The position numbers were made by a program, and so were the translations under genes. DNA of 64,000 bases from Sinorhizobium sp. B11 (GTDB taxonomy: Bacteria > Pseudomonadota > Alphaproteobacteria > Rhizobiales > Rhizobiaceae): positions 4,336,001 to 4,400,000 of the forward strand of contig CP091034.1 in assembly GCA_039725955.1 (NCBI GenBank), written 5' to 3'. Positions within the stretch are counted from its first letter, which is position 1; every line of letters begins with the position of its first letter. The notes beneath the pieces were generated by a model. That model saw only the letters and a list, made by a program, of their open reading frames with translations. It was not told the origin of the DNA and made no database searches. Positions 1-10,750 of this stretch are shown piece after piece.

Positions 1-396
1 GTCGGCGAGCTTGCGACCGCCATCCGCGCTGCAGCATCCGTTGCACTCATCGCCTCCGTTCTCGTGCTGGCCGGCGCACTTGCTGCCGGAAATCGAGCGC
101 GCACTCATGATGCTGTCGTGCTGAAAACGCTTGGCGCGACGAGAGCCATGCTGATCCGTGCCTTCAGCTACGAATATCTCATCCTTGGTGTGGCCACTGC
201 GATTTTCGCGCTCTTTGCCGGTGGCGTTGCTGCCTGGTTCATCGTCAGTCGCATCATGCGCCTGCCCTCCAGCTTCATGCCTGATGTCGCGGGTCTCACG
301 CTTGTCACCGCCCTTGTATTGACCGTCGGCATCGGCCTGATCGGCACCTGGCGCATCCTTGGACAGAAGGCAGCACCCGTTTTGCGCGAGCTGTGA
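1..396 (+). CDS. ABC transporter permease, FtsX-like (YbbP type), C-terminal part
   Basis: The reading frame is open from the first base of the window and ends with TGA at 394-396, so about 131 residues of the C-terminus are visible and the start lies upstream. It shows three hydrophobic segments (about residues 10-28, 55-80 and 95-117) and the phrase 'KTLGATRAML', typical of the last membrane block of FtsX/MacB-type permeases of the YbbA-YbbP group. Such permeases work with a separate ATPase on lipids, lipoproteins or peptides; the substrate cannot be read here. The partner ATPase would be expected upstream. The family call is good; the subfamily is an inference. Confidence 0.75.
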   Translation, partial: VGELATAIRAAASVALIASVLVLAGALAAGNRARTHDAVVLKTLGATRAMLIRAFSYEYLILGVATAIFALFAGGVAAWFIVSRIMRLPSSFMPDVAGLTLVTALVLTVGIGLIGTWRILGQKAAPVLREL

Positions 397-469
397 CGGA
401 CAAGGGGCCCAAATCCCTTCACCTTACGGCGATTTAACCGAACGGCAGATTGCAAAGGCCTTGTTTGAA

Positions 470-545
470 AAGGGCGAAAGCCTCATATTGTCAGCAGGCA
501 TGCTGGAAGCTCCGCAGCGGCGCCCGGGTCGTAAACCCGACACCG
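470..545 (+). ncRNA. ybhL-type leader RNA upstream of the Bax-inhibitor gene
   Basis: Just upstream of the BI-1/YbhL family gene at 576 there are compact hairpins: cagca (492-496)/tgctg (501-505) with loop ggca, and cgggt (525-529)/acccg (535-539) with loop cgtaa, with the gc-rich link gctccgcagcggcgcc between them. The ybhL motif is a known structured RNA of Rhizobiales found in front of genes of this very family. Position and hairpin layout match, but I am comparing with memory and ran no covariance search, so the exact ends are approximate. Its ligand, if any, is unknown. Confidence 0.55.
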
Positions 546-575
546 TATTTCCATCGGAGCTTGTAAGAGGAAATT

Positions 576-1304
576 ATGGCTGATCTTCGTAACTACCAAA
601 GCCGTGCACAAACCGGCGAAGTGATTGATCAAGGCCTCCGCGCTTATATGCTCAAGGTCTACAACCTGATGGCGCTGGGTCTGGCGATCACTGGTTTGGC
701 CGCCTATTTCGCCTTCACCTTCGCCGTCCAGGACGGCCAGCTCACCCAGTTCGGCCAGGTCCTGTACCAGTCGCCCCTGCGCTGGGTCGTGATTCTTGCG
801 CCTCTTGCGGCGGTCTTCTTCCTGAGCTTCCGCATTAACCGCATGAGCGTGGCTGCGGCTCAGACAACCTTCTGGGTCTATGCTGCACTGGTCGGTCTGT
901 CGCTGTCGTCGATCTTCCTGATCTACACGCAGTCGAGCATCACGCAGACCTTCTTCGTGACCGCGGCCTCCTTCGGTGCGCTGTCGCTCTACGGCTACAC
1001 GACCAAGCGTGACCTGTCGGCGATGGGCTCGTTCCTGATCATGGGTCTCTTCGGCCTGATCATCGCTTCGCTGGTCAACATCTTCCTGGCTTCGTCGGCC
1101 CTGCAGTTCGCAATCTCCGTGATCGGCGTGCTGATCTTCGCAGGCCTCACCGCCTACGATACCCAGCGGATCAAGGAAATGTATTATGAAGCAGACGGTT
1201 ATGACGTCGCTGGTCGCAAGGCCATCATGGGCGCCCTCACGCTCTACCTCGACTTCATCAACCTCTTCATGTTCCTGCTGCAGTTCATGGGCAACCGCAA
1301 GTAA
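576..1304 (+). CDS. Bax inhibitor-1/YccA (YbhL) family membrane protein
   Basis: A 242-residue integral membrane protein with about seven hydrophobic helices and a short soluble N-terminus, the usual size of bacterial BI-1 (UPF0005) proteins. The conserved C-terminal pattern 'AYDTQRIKEMYYE' followed by a last hydrophobic block 'LYLDFINLFMFLLQ' is characteristic of the family. Some members act as pH-sensitive calcium leak channels; the role in rhizobia is not established. The ATG at 576 is preceded by gaggaaatt, a good ribosome binding site. It is a single gene with its own terminator at 1327 and a structured leader upstream, which suggests RNA-level control. Confidence 0.9.
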   Translation: MADLRNYQSRAQTGEVIDQGLRAYMLKVYNLMALGLAITGLAAYFAFTFAVQDGQLTQFGQVLYQSPLRWVVILAPLAAVFFLSFRINRMSVAAAQTTFWVYAALVGLSLSSIFLIYTQSSITQTFFVTAASFGALSLYGYTTKRDLSAMGSFLIMGLFGLIIASLVNIFLASSALQFAISVIGVLIFAGLTAYDTQRIKEMYYEADGYDVAGRKAIMGALTLYLDFINLFMFLLQFMGNRK

Positions 1305-1326
1305 GCAGGCTGGACTGAAACACGAA

Positions 1327-1350
1327 AAGGCGGCTTCGGCCGCCTTTTTT
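1327..1350 (+). terminator. Rho-independent terminator of the BI-1 gene
   Basis: An 8-bp stem aaggcggc (1327-1334)/gccgcctt (1339-1346) closed by a stable ttcg tetraloop is followed by more T residues to 1350. It lies 22 nt after the BI-1 stop codon. Confidence 0.9.
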
Positions 1351-1415
1351 GTTGCGGGCACCTCGCTGGAATGCTTCAACGTGGGCTGTCATCCAACCGT
1401 GCCGATCGATCCGAA

Positions 1416-1973
1416 ATGCCCCCTCTCCTGCGCGACGCTCTTCCCTCCGATCTTCCTGTCATTACCGAAATCTATCGCGAGTCCGTACTGAACGGCACGT
1501 CGAGCTACGAGATCGTGCCGCCGACCGAAGCGGAAATGACGGCACGCTACTGCGCTATCAGGGAGCAGTCCTATCCTTATATTGCCGCAACGGCCGAGGA
1601 CGGCACGCTGCTCGGTTATGCCTATGCATCGGCATTCCGCACCCGTCCGGCCTATCGCTGGCTGGTCGAGGATTCGATTTATCTCGGCACGGAGGCGCGC
1701 GGAAAGGGCATCGGCAAGTTGCTCCTCGGAGAGCTGATTTCACGCTGCACCGTCTCTGGCTTCCGCCAGATGACCGCCGTCATCGGCGGCGCGAGCCCGG
1801 CATCGATCGCGCTTCACCGGTCGCTGGGTTTCGAAGAGATCGGTCTGATGAAAGGTGCCGGCTACAAGCACGGCCGTTGGCTGGATACGATGCTGATGCA
1901 GCGCAGGCTTGGCGAAGCAACAGAAACCCATCCCGATCCCGAGGCCTATCCAGGCACCCTGTTCAAGGGATGA
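1416..1973 (+). CDS. GNAT family N-acetyltransferase, phosphinothricin-acetyltransferase-like
   Basis: 185 residues covering a single GNAT fold. The acetyl-CoA-binding motif A is 'RGKGIG' at residues 95-100, and 'GFRQMTAVIGG.SPASIALH' downstream matches the phosphinothricin/methionine sulfoximine acetyltransferase branch. An in-frame ATG at 1371 would add 15 residues that do not look conserved; I prefer 1416 because MPPLLRDALPSDLP is the usual family start, although neither start has a strong Shine-Dalgarno sequence. It would acetylate a small amine, perhaps a herbicide-like or amino-acid analogue; the substrate is unknown. Confidence 0.8.
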   Translation: MPPLLRDALPSDLPVITEIYRESVLNGTSSYEIVPPTEAEMTARYCAIREQSYPYIAATAEDGTLLGYAYASAFRTRPAYRWLVEDSIYLGTEARGKGIGKLLLGELISRCTVSGFRQMTAVIGGASPASIALHRSLGFEEIGLMKGAGYKHGRWLDTMLMQRRLGEATETHPDPEAYPGTLFKG

Positions 1974-1979
1974 TATGGC

Positions 1980-2381
1980 CTATTTGTCGACGAGCTTCAG
2001 CGACTTGTCGAAAACCTTCAGAACAGGCCCAAGTTCGTGGCCGCGTTTCAGGATCACGCCGTTGAAGTTTACCACCGAATAGGCGCCCTGCTTGGCGGCA
2101 AGCTTCGGGTTCTTCTCGATGCGGAATAGCGGCATTTCGCCTGAACGCTTGAAGACGGAGAATACCGCCTTCTCCCTGGTATGGTCGATCGCGTAGTCTT
2201 TCCACTCGCCCTCGCCGACCATGCGGCCGTAGATCCACAGAATCTGGTCGAGTTCCCGCCGGTGAAATGTCACCGGCATCGGGTCCTTGTTTTGTCTGTA
2301 TTCCTTGAGATCAACGACGGTTGAAGAGCTATTGTCGACGGAGCGGCTTTCGCCGTGTCGCAAATCCGGCGTATCTGTCAT
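1980..2381 (-). CDS. DUF2794 domain-containing protein
   Basis: A 133-residue soluble protein of a family largely restricted to alphaproteobacteria, with no known function. The conserved core begins at 'PVTFHRRELDQILWIYGRMV' and ends with 'KVFDKSLKLVDK'. I start at the ATG at 2381 (MTDTPDL) because ggaggtcttgggagtctg directly precedes it; an upstream ATG at 2447 adds a non-conserved stretch. It is convergent with the acetyltransferase gene, with 6 nt between the stops, leaving no room for a separate terminator. Confidence 0.8.
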   Translation of the reverse strand: MTDTPDLRHGESRSVDNSSSTVVDLKEYRQNKDPMPVTFHRRELDQILWIYGRMVGEGEWKDYAIDHTREKAVFSVFKRSGEMPLFRIEKNPKLAAKQGAYSVVNFNGVILKRGHELGPVLKVFDKSLKLVDK

Positions 2382-2654
2382 CAGACTCCCAAGACCTCCA
2401 CGTGTGACAGGAGAGTGACAGTTTGCCCGAGCCACGACAAATTGCAAGGGCGCCGACTATCACACTGGGGACGAAACCGGCTTTCTCGGCGGTGCCGCAA
2501 TTCAGACAAAACAGCGCCTCATTTGCAAGAGAACTATAGGCTCCAGTTTGGCGCCAGCGCGCCAAAGGGCCCGGCGGAGCGTATCGACCTTAACCCCAGC
2601 CCCGAATACGCTTTGCCGGGCCGCCTAACTTTCATCCGCAAGCGAATGAAATCC
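2382..2654. other. Intergenic region with one hairpin
   Basis: 273 nt between two minus-strand genes. It contains a perfect 8-bp stem tttggcgc (2547-2554)/gcgccaaa (2559-2566) with a 4-nt loop but no T-run, so it is not a canonical terminator. The region presumably carries the promoter of the DUF2794 gene; I cannot point to clear -35/-10 boxes. The short ORFs crossing it have no recognisable product. Confidence 0.4.
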
Positions 2655-3395
2655 TTATATATTTTTTCCTGCCATGACGACCGTCGCGCCGAGGATCGCT
2701 CCCGGATCGCCGTTGTCAGTCACAGACTGCAAGAGAATCGCTGATCCCTCGAGATCCGGTTTTTCCATGACGCTCGCCGGCAGAGTGAGCGTCGTCGCCT
2801 TGCCATCCCACATGCCGACCGTCTCCACGTCGGTGACACTGTGGAGGTACGAGATCTTCTGGCCGCTGTTTTCGCCCTTCTCGACGTCGATCGTTTTTTC
2901 CTTGTCGAAATAGACCATGACGACATTGGCCTTGCCTTGGCCAGCACCCAGCTTGATCTCCATTTCGTCACCACGCATGTGGGCACTGACAGGAACGGTC
3001 AGGCCTTTGCCGTCGTTGGCGTAGCCATTTATCTTACCGTTGATACCGGCAAGATCGGCACCTGCGAGATGGTCCCGGCCATTGACGATGGCCTGGGGCG
3101 TATAGACGTTGCTGCGCCCCATCATACGGGCATAGCCGTACTGGCGCTCGGTATTTTCCTTCGAGCTCAGCGTGTCGGCCCAACCGAGATAATTCCAATA
3201 GTCGACGTGATAGGCGAGCGCGATGACGTTGCCCTGGCTGACGAGCTTGCGGAATGCGGCATCGGCAGGCGGACAGGAGGCGCAGCCCTGCGCCGTGAAC
3301 AGTTCGACGACGCCTTTCGGCGCGCCGTCTTCAGCCATGAGAGGACCTGCATAAGCAAGCCCGACGATCAGCGGGATCATAAAACGCGGGGACAT
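2655..3395 (-). CDS. DUF1223 family secreted thioredoxin-like protein
   Basis: 246 residues beginning with a signal peptide (about residues 1-21, cleavage after 'GPLMA'). A thioredoxin-like entry 'VVELFTAQGCASCPPAD' places a CxxC pair at Cys38 and Cys41, and 'ALAYHVDYWNYLGWAD' is the second hallmark of DUF1223. These are periplasmic proteins with a thioredoxin-like fold and no firmly assigned activity. It lies downstream of acnA on the same strand, but the acnA terminator at 3573-3602 separates the two. Confidence 0.85.
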   Translation of the reverse strand: MSPRFMIPLIVGLAYAGPLMAEDGAPKGVVELFTAQGCASCPPADAAFRKLVSQGNVIALAYHVDYWNYLGWADTLSSKENTERQYGYARMMGRSNVYTPQAIVNGRDHLAGADLAGINGKINGYANDGKGLTVPVSAHMRGDEMEIKLGAGQGKANVVMVYFDKEKTIDVEKGENSGQKISYLHSVTDVETVGMWDGKATTLTLPASVMEKPDLEGSAILLQSVTDNGDPGAILGATVVMAGKNI

Positions 3396-3572
3396 TCACC
3401 AGCACCTCTTTTTCAGTGCCGGCAATCCTGACCGCCGGCTCTGAGATATGAACGTACGAATAATCCTTCCGGCTCCAAACGCAAAGTCACGAACGGGTGA
3501 GACGAAGCCCCAGGCCGCAGGCTGCTGAAACACATCGGCGTGAGCGGTGATACCGACCTGTTTTGCGCAAAG

Positions 3573-3602
3573 AAAAACCGCCGGAAATTGCTCTCCGGCG
3601 GT
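3573..3602 (-). terminator. Rho-independent terminator of acnA
   Basis: On the minus strand a 9-10 bp stem (accgccgga, 3594-3602, pairing with 3577-3585) with a loop of about 8 nt is followed by a run of five T residues (plus-strand a at 3573-3577). It sits 25 nt beyond the acnA stop codon. Confidence 0.85.
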
Positions 3603-3627
3603 CATTATCAGTCAAGTATCTTAAAAA

Positions 3628-6318
<2,691 letters not shown>

Positions 6319-6578
6319 GAGAGACCCCGTTTCTGATAGCCAACACAGTCGTGCGAACGCCTATGCACTTAATGCACATCAGGATGCGGGTACGGCCATT
6401 TCCGCTGTCCGCACGTGAGGAGAAACCTCAAGTTCGGCGCAAGGATGATATTCACGCCGACCGCTGGCGTGGTTGCAGGTCTTATAGATAATTTCGTAAA
6501 GACTTGCCATAGCGACAAGGTCAAAATTGGACATTTTTTGAGCCCGCCCGAGAGCACCAACGAAGAAAGAGCCGATGC
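6319..6578. other. Divergent promoter region acnA / ccmA
   Basis: 260 nt between two divergent genes, so it must carry promoters in both directions. A short direct repeat atgcac tta atgcac lies at about 6363-6377. I see no obvious IRO (TGA-N9-TCA) box or FixK-type box, and no convincing extra gene. Confidence 0.4.
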
Positions 6579-7223
6579 ATGCATCTCATCGCTGAAAATC
6601 TGGCGGCCCGGCGCGGGGAAGATCTGATTTTCGTTAACGTTTCCTTTCACTTGCAGCCCGGCGAGGCACTGATCCTGACAGGCAAAAACGGATCGGGAAA
6701 GTCCACTTTATTGCGCGTGGTGGCCGGTCTTTTGAGGCCTGAAAAAGGCTCCGTTACAGTCAGTGATTCGCCAGCCGGCGAAAGTCGTCCGGCAGCTGAA
6801 GCGAGCCACTACCTTGGCCATCGGAATGCAATGAAGACGGAACTTACGGTTGCAGAAAATCTGGATTTCTGGCGGTCCTTCCTGAGTTCTGGCACGAGAA
6901 CTGGCCTGGGCACCGAAGAGGCCGCGGAAGCCGTCGGCCTGTCCGGCATCACGCACTTGCCCTTCGGCTACCTCTCAGCCGGCCAGCAGCGCCGCTTCGC
7001 CTTCGCCAAGCTTCTGGTTTCCCATCGCCCAGTCTGGATCCTGGACGAGCCGACCGCAGCGCTGGATGCGAATGCGGACAGGCTGTTTGCGCAATTGATC
7101 GAAGCGCATTTGACGGAAGGCGGGATTGTCGTCGCCGCGACGCATCAGCCTCTTGGACTGGAAAGGGCCAGGGAAATGAGAATGACCGGCTTTGCCGGCG
7201 TCGAGCAGGGAGTGTGGGGATGA
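6579..7223 (+). CDS. ccmA: Cytochrome c maturation ABC ATPase CcmA
   Basis: 214 residues, a single nucleotide-binding domain. Walker A is 'GKNGSGKST' at 35-43, the ABC signature is 'LSAGQQRR' near residue 131 and Walker B is 'WILDEPTAALD' near 152-162. 'GHRNAMKTELTVAENLDFW' in the helical domain is typical of CcmA. Together with CcmB and CcmC it forms the complex that releases haem-loaded CcmE on the periplasmic side for attachment to c-type cytochromes. First gene of ccmABCDG; its TGA overlaps the ccmB start. Confidence 0.96.
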   Translation: MHLIAENLAARRGEDLIFVNVSFHLQPGEALILTGKNGSGKSTLLRVVAGLLRPEKGSVTVSDSPAGESRPAAEASHYLGHRNAMKTELTVAENLDFWRSFLSSGTRTGLGTEEAAEAVGLSGITHLPFGYLSAGQQRRFAFAKLLVSHRPVWILDEPTAALDANADRLFAQLIEAHLTEGGIVVAATHQPLGLERAREMRMTGFAGVEQGVWG

Positions 7224-7879
7224 TCGCCCTCTTTCTCCGCGACCTCCAGCTTTCCGTCCGCGCCGGCGGCGGCGCGCTCATCGGCATTCTTTTCTTCCTT
7301 ACTGTCGTTGCTGTCATTCCCTTCGGTGTCGGCCCGGATCTCGCGCTTCTCTCGCGCATCGGGCCTGCCATCGTCTGGATTGGCGCACTGCTCGCCGCCC
7401 TTCTCGGGCTCGATCGCCTGTTCCAGGCGGAGCGAGACGACGGCTCACTCGACCTGATGCTGATGCAGGACACACCCCTGGTTCTGACGGTGCTCGTCAA
7501 ATGCGCCGCTCACTGGACGGCAACCAGCCTGCCGCTGGTCATTGCCTCGCCGCTGCTCGGGCTCTTCATGAATATGAATGAGACGGCGATCGGCGCCACC
7601 ATGCTCACCCTCCTCGTCGGCACGCCGGCAATCACCTTTATCGGTGCCGTCGGTGCAGCCGTTGCCGTCGCGCTGCCCCGAGGCGGACTGCTGGTCTCGG
7701 TACTCATCCTGCCGCTGACGATCCCGGTACTGATCTTCGGTGTCAGCGCCACCTACGCGGCGGTGGTTGGACCGTCACCCTTTCTGCCGCCGTTTCTGAT
7801 ACTCATTGCCCTGACACTCTTCTTTGCGGTGATAGGCCCGGCTGCCGCCGCACTGGCACTTAGAAACACGGCGGATTGA
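7220..7879 (+). CDS. ccmB: Haem exporter membrane subunit CcmB
   Basis: 219 residues and about six transmembrane helices. It is the membrane partner of the CcmA ATPase. I choose the ATG at 7220, which overlaps the ccmA stop as ATGA and gives the usual CcmB length; the GTG at 7214 would add two residues. Motifs include 'QAERDDGSLDLMLMQDTP', shared by CcmB proteins. Confidence 0.95.
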   Translation: MIALFLRDLQLSVRAGGGALIGILFFLTVVAVIPFGVGPDLALLSRIGPAIVWIGALLAALLGLDRLFQAERDDGSLDLMLMQDTPLVLTVLVKCAAHWTATSLPLVIASPLLGLFMNMNETAIGATMLTLLVGTPAITFIGAVGAAVAVALPRGGLLVSVLILPLTIPVLIFGVSATYAAVVGPSPFLPPFLILIALTLFFAVIGPAAAALALRNTAD

Positions 7880-7927
7880 TCCGCGCTTCGATTGCGGCTC
7901 CCAGCGGATCAAGGTAAGGAAGCGGAT

Positions 7928-8689
7928 ATGAGCGAAACGAGCCTTGCCATCAGCAAATTCAGCGATCTCGCCAACCCGACGCGGTTTCTGGCGCTGGCAT
8001 CGCGCGTCATTCCATGGCTGGCCGGCATCACGGCCCTCTGTTTCATCATTGGTCTCTATCTGAGTTTCTCGACCGAGGGCGACTACCAGCAGGGCGAAAC
8101 GGTACGCATCATGTATGTGCACGTTCCCTCCGCCTGGCTTTCCATGATGTGCTATACGATCATGAGCATTTCGGCGATCGGCACGCTGGTCTGGCGCCAT
8201 CCGCTGGCCGATGTTGCGGCCAAGGCTGCCGCTCCACTCGGCGCCGCCTTCACGCTGCTTGCGCTGGTTACCGGCTCCCTCTGGGGCAAACCCATGTGGG
8301 GTACGTGGTGGGTTTGGGATGCGCGGCTCACGTCCGTCTTTATTCTCTTCTTGATGTATCTCGGCCTGATCGCGCTCAACCGCGCCATGGACGAGCCTTC
8401 CAAGGCTGCTCGCGTCACTGCCGTCCTCATCCTCGTCGGCTTCGTCAACATTCCAATCATCAAGTTTTCGGTAGACTGGTGGAATACGCTGCATCAATCG
8501 GCAAGCGTTCTGCGCCTCGACGGACCGGCAATCGATCCGGAATTCCTGCGCCCGCTGCTGGTCATGGCGATCGCTTTCACCCTGCTCTTCTTCACGCTGC
8601 ATCTGATGGCAATGAGAAACGAGATCTGGCGACGCCGTATCGCCTCCCAGCGTCGCATGGCCGCGCGTATGGCAAACCGGGAGGAATAG
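7928..8689 (+). CDS. ccmC: Haem delivery protein CcmC
   Basis: 253 residues with six hydrophobic helices. The haem-binding tryptophan-rich segment 'WGKPMWGTWWVWDARL' is at about 119-134, and flanking histidines occur in 'VHVPSAW' and 'WWNTLHQ'. CcmC loads haem onto CcmE. The ATG at 7928 is preceded by aaggaagcggat; an upstream ATG at 7892 would add 12 residues with no support. CcmE itself, CcmF and CcmH are not in this window, as is usual when rhizobia keep a separate cycHJKL locus. Confidence 0.95.
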   Translation: MSETSLAISKFSDLANPTRFLALASRVIPWLAGITALCFIIGLYLSFSTEGDYQQGETVRIMYVHVPSAWLSMMCYTIMSISAIGTLVWRHPLADVAAKAAAPLGAAFTLLALVTGSLWGKPMWGTWWVWDARLTSVFILFLMYLGLIALNRAMDEPSKAARVTAVLILVGFVNIPIIKFSVDWWNTLHQSASVLRLDGPAIDPEFLRPLLVMAIAFTLLFFTLHLMAMRNEIWRRRIASQRRMAARMANREE

Positions 8690-8691
8690 CG

Positions 8692-8862
8692 GTGGGTTCC
8701 TACGCTTTCTACGTCTACGGCTCTTATGGTTTCGCCGCCCTGGTGACACTTGCAGTGACGCTTTGGACCTGGGCTGACGGGCGCGCGCGTCAGAAGGAAC
8801 TGGCAGCACTCGAAGCCGCCGGCATCCGCCGCCGTTCCGCCCGACCAAAGGACGCCGAATGA
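8692..8862 (+). CDS. ccmD: Haem exporter small subunit CcmD (GTG start)
   Basis: A 56-residue protein starting with GTG at 8692, 2 nt after the ccmC stop, preceded by ggaggaatagcg as ribosome binding site. It has one N-terminal transmembrane helix (about residues 11-27, 'YGFAALVTLAVTLWTW') preceded by a Tyr-rich entry and followed by a basic tail, the layout of CcmD, which holds CcmABC together with CcmE. Its TGA at 8860-8862 overlaps the ccmG start (ATGA). It is easily missed because of size and start codon. Confidence 0.9.
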   Translation: MGSYAFYVYGSYGFAALVTLAVTLWTWADGRARQKELAALEAAGIRRRSARPKDAE

Positions 8863-9467
8863 CCGAAACCCCGCAAGAAAGTAGGCCGCGGAGCGGCGGC
8901 TTCAGCCGCTATGCTTTTGCACTGATCCCGCTCGTCGTCTTCGGCGGCATCGCCGCAACGGCTGCTAAAATGCTCTACGACCAGGATTTCCATGGCAAGA
9001 ACATCGCCGAAATCCCCTCCGCATTGATCGGTACCAAAGCGCCGTCACTGAACCTGCCGCCGCTCGAGGGCTCCAACCTGCCGGCACTGACGGATGAAGC
9101 AATCAAGGGCAAGCTCACACTCGTCAACGTCTTTGCATCCTGGTGCATCCCTTGCCGTGACGAGCATCCCCTTCTCAAGCAGCTTGCCGAGGATGGGCGA
9201 CTGAACATTGTCGCGATCAACTACAAGGATAAGAACGAGAACGCCTTGCGTTTCCTCGGTGAGCTCGGCAATCCCTACCACGCCATCGGGATCGATCCGA
9301 ACGGCAAGGCCGCGATCGACTGGGGCGTCTACGGCATTCCGGAGAGCTATCTCGTCGCGCCGGACGGCACGATCATTTATAAGCGTGTCGGCCCCTTCGA
9401 CGATATCAGCCTCAGGGAAGGCCTCTTTCCAGCAATCGAAAAGGCGCTGGGCAAGCCTGTTTCCTAG
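8859..9467 (+). CDS. ccmG: Thiol:disulfide interchange protein CcmG/DsbE (CycY)
   Basis: 202 residues: an N-terminal membrane anchor (about 19-38), then a periplasmic thioredoxin domain with the active site 'WCIPC' at 95-99 and the acidic/GVYGIPE loop near 150 that distinguishes CcmG. It reduces the CxxCH motif of apocytochrome c before haem ligation. Last gene of the operon; its stop overlaps by 4 nt the stop of the convergent DUF2585 gene. Confidence 0.95.
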   Translation: MTETPQESRPRSGGFSRYAFALIPLVVFGGIAATAAKMLYDQDFHGKNIAEIPSALIGTKAPSLNLPPLEGSNLPALTDEAIKGKLTLVNVFASWCIPCRDEHPLLKQLAEDGRLNIVAINYKDKNENALRFLGELGNPYHAIGIDPNGKAAIDWGVYGIPESYLVAPDGTIIYKRVGPFDDISLREGLFPAIEKALGKPVS

Positions 9468-10051
9468 ACGCCGCCCTGCCATATCTTGATCGCCTCGACG
9501 GGCCAGATCAGCATAATCACGTTCAGCGTGAGATTGTCGCGGATCACGTAGCCGGTGAAAATCTCGAAGAAGATCGCGATTGCCACCGTCAACGCCACCG
9601 GCGCTCTTGAAGCGAAAAAGAAGCCGACGGCCATGAAGATCGTATCCATCGCCGAATTGATGATGCTGTCGCCGTAGTAATCGAGCGAGATCGTCGCGGT
9701 TCGGTAGCGATCGATGATCAGAGGCGAATTCTCCAGAAGCTCCCAGCCGGATTCGATGACAACGGCTAGAAACAGGCGCGCCGCAAGCGGCTTGCCGCGA
9801 AGCACGAGATGCGCCAGCCCGTAAAACAGGAATCCATGGATGATATGCGACGGCGTGTACCAGTCGGACAGATGCTGGGAATTGCCGCTGGAATTGACCG
9901 TGCCTTCCCACAGCTTGACGTAGCCGCAAGTGCAGATCGGCACCCGGCCCATCATATATTCGGCAATGATCTGGAGGATCAGAACCGCGAAACAGGCGGA
10001 AAACCAGAATATCTGATGCCGTGACCGGTCGGCGCCGTCGATGACAGTCAC
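9464..10051 (-). CDS. UPF0314 / DUF2585 membrane protein
   Basis: 195 residues with about five hydrophobic stretches. Conserved words 'MGRVPICTCGYVKLWEG', 'SQHLSDWYTPSHIIHGF' and 'ESGWELLENSPLIIDRYR' identify the DUF2585/UPF0314 family of alphaproteobacteria, whose function is unknown. The start overlaps the end of ispZ by 4 nt, so the two are co-transcribed and probably translationally coupled, hinting at an envelope or division role. The conserved Cys and His residues could bind metal, but that is speculation. Confidence 0.85.
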   Translation of the reverse strand: MTVIDGADRSRHQIFWFSACFAVLILQIIAEYMMGRVPICTCGYVKLWEGTVNSSGNSQHLSDWYTPSHIIHGFLFYGLAHLVLRGKPLAARLFLAVVIESGWELLENSPLIIDRYRTATISLDYYGDSIINSAMDTIFMAVGFFFASRAPVALTVAIAIFFEIFTGYVIRDNLTLNVIMLIWPVEAIKIWQGGV

Positions 10052-10692
10052 TTCTCGCTTTCAGCCTCGGTGGAAATGCTGTGCTTCAGCACCAGCGGCA
10101 TCTGCGCCATGGTGAAGATGATGGTAATCGGCATCGTGCCCCAGACCTTGAAGGCGATCCAGAAATTGTCAGAGAAATTACGCCAGACGACTTCGTTCAG
10201 CACTGCAAGGAACAGAAAGAAGATGCCCCAGCGAATTGTCAGCTTGCGCCAACCTTCTGCATCGAGCTGGAAGGCCGCGTTGAAGACATAACCGAGCAGC
10301 GACTTGCCGAAGGCGAGACCGCCAAGCAGGGTAAAGCCGAAAAGCGCATTGACGATTGTCGGCTTCATCTTGATGAAGGTTTCATTCTGCAGCCAGATCG
10401 ACAGCGAACCGAAGATCAACACGACGATGCCGGAAACGAAGGGCATGATCGGCAGATGGCCGAGCACGACCTTGGAAACCACCAGCGAGAGAATGGTTGC
10501 TCCCATGAAAAGCCCGGTCGCCACGAAGAGCGGACCGCCGAGCTCAGCCAACGCCGGAAAACGGGCGACGAGCCATTCCCCACGCAGATTGGCAAAGAAA
10601 AAGACCATAAGCGGCCCGAGTTCCAGCGCCAGTTTCAGAAGCGGATGATGCCGGTCTGCGGCGCTCGGAGTAATATCGCTTTCAGTCGTCAT
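10048..10692 (-). CDS. Intracellular septation protein A (YciB/IspZ family)
   Basis: 214 residues with about five to six transmembrane helices. The core 'KPTIVNALFGFTLLGGL' and 'WRNFSDNFWIAFKVWGTMPIT' are hallmarks of the YciB/IspA septation protein family, inner membrane proteins that interact with cell division and elongation components. It lies 58 nt downstream of ftsY in the dapF-mtaB-ftsY operon. The N-terminus carries a short soluble extension before the first helix. Confidence 0.9.
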   Translation of the reverse strand: MTTESDITPSAADRHHPLLKLALELGPLMVFFFANLRGEWLVARFPALAELGGPLFVATGLFMGATILSLVVSKVVLGHLPIMPFVSGIVVLIFGSLSIWLQNETFIKMKPTIVNALFGFTLLGGLAFGKSLLGYVFNAAFQLDAEGWRKLTIRWGIFFLFLAVLNEVVWRNFSDNFWIAFKVWGTMPITIIFTMAQMPLVLKHSISTEAESEK

Positions 10693-10750
10693 GCTCTTTC
10701 AAACCTGCTTTTTGCAATGCATGCAAGCCATCAACGGCTAATCTGTGGCA

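Noticed and set aside
3396..3605. 69-codon minus-strand frame between acnA and the DUF1223 gene
   Set aside because: It overlaps the acnA terminator and has no family features or clear ribosome binding site.
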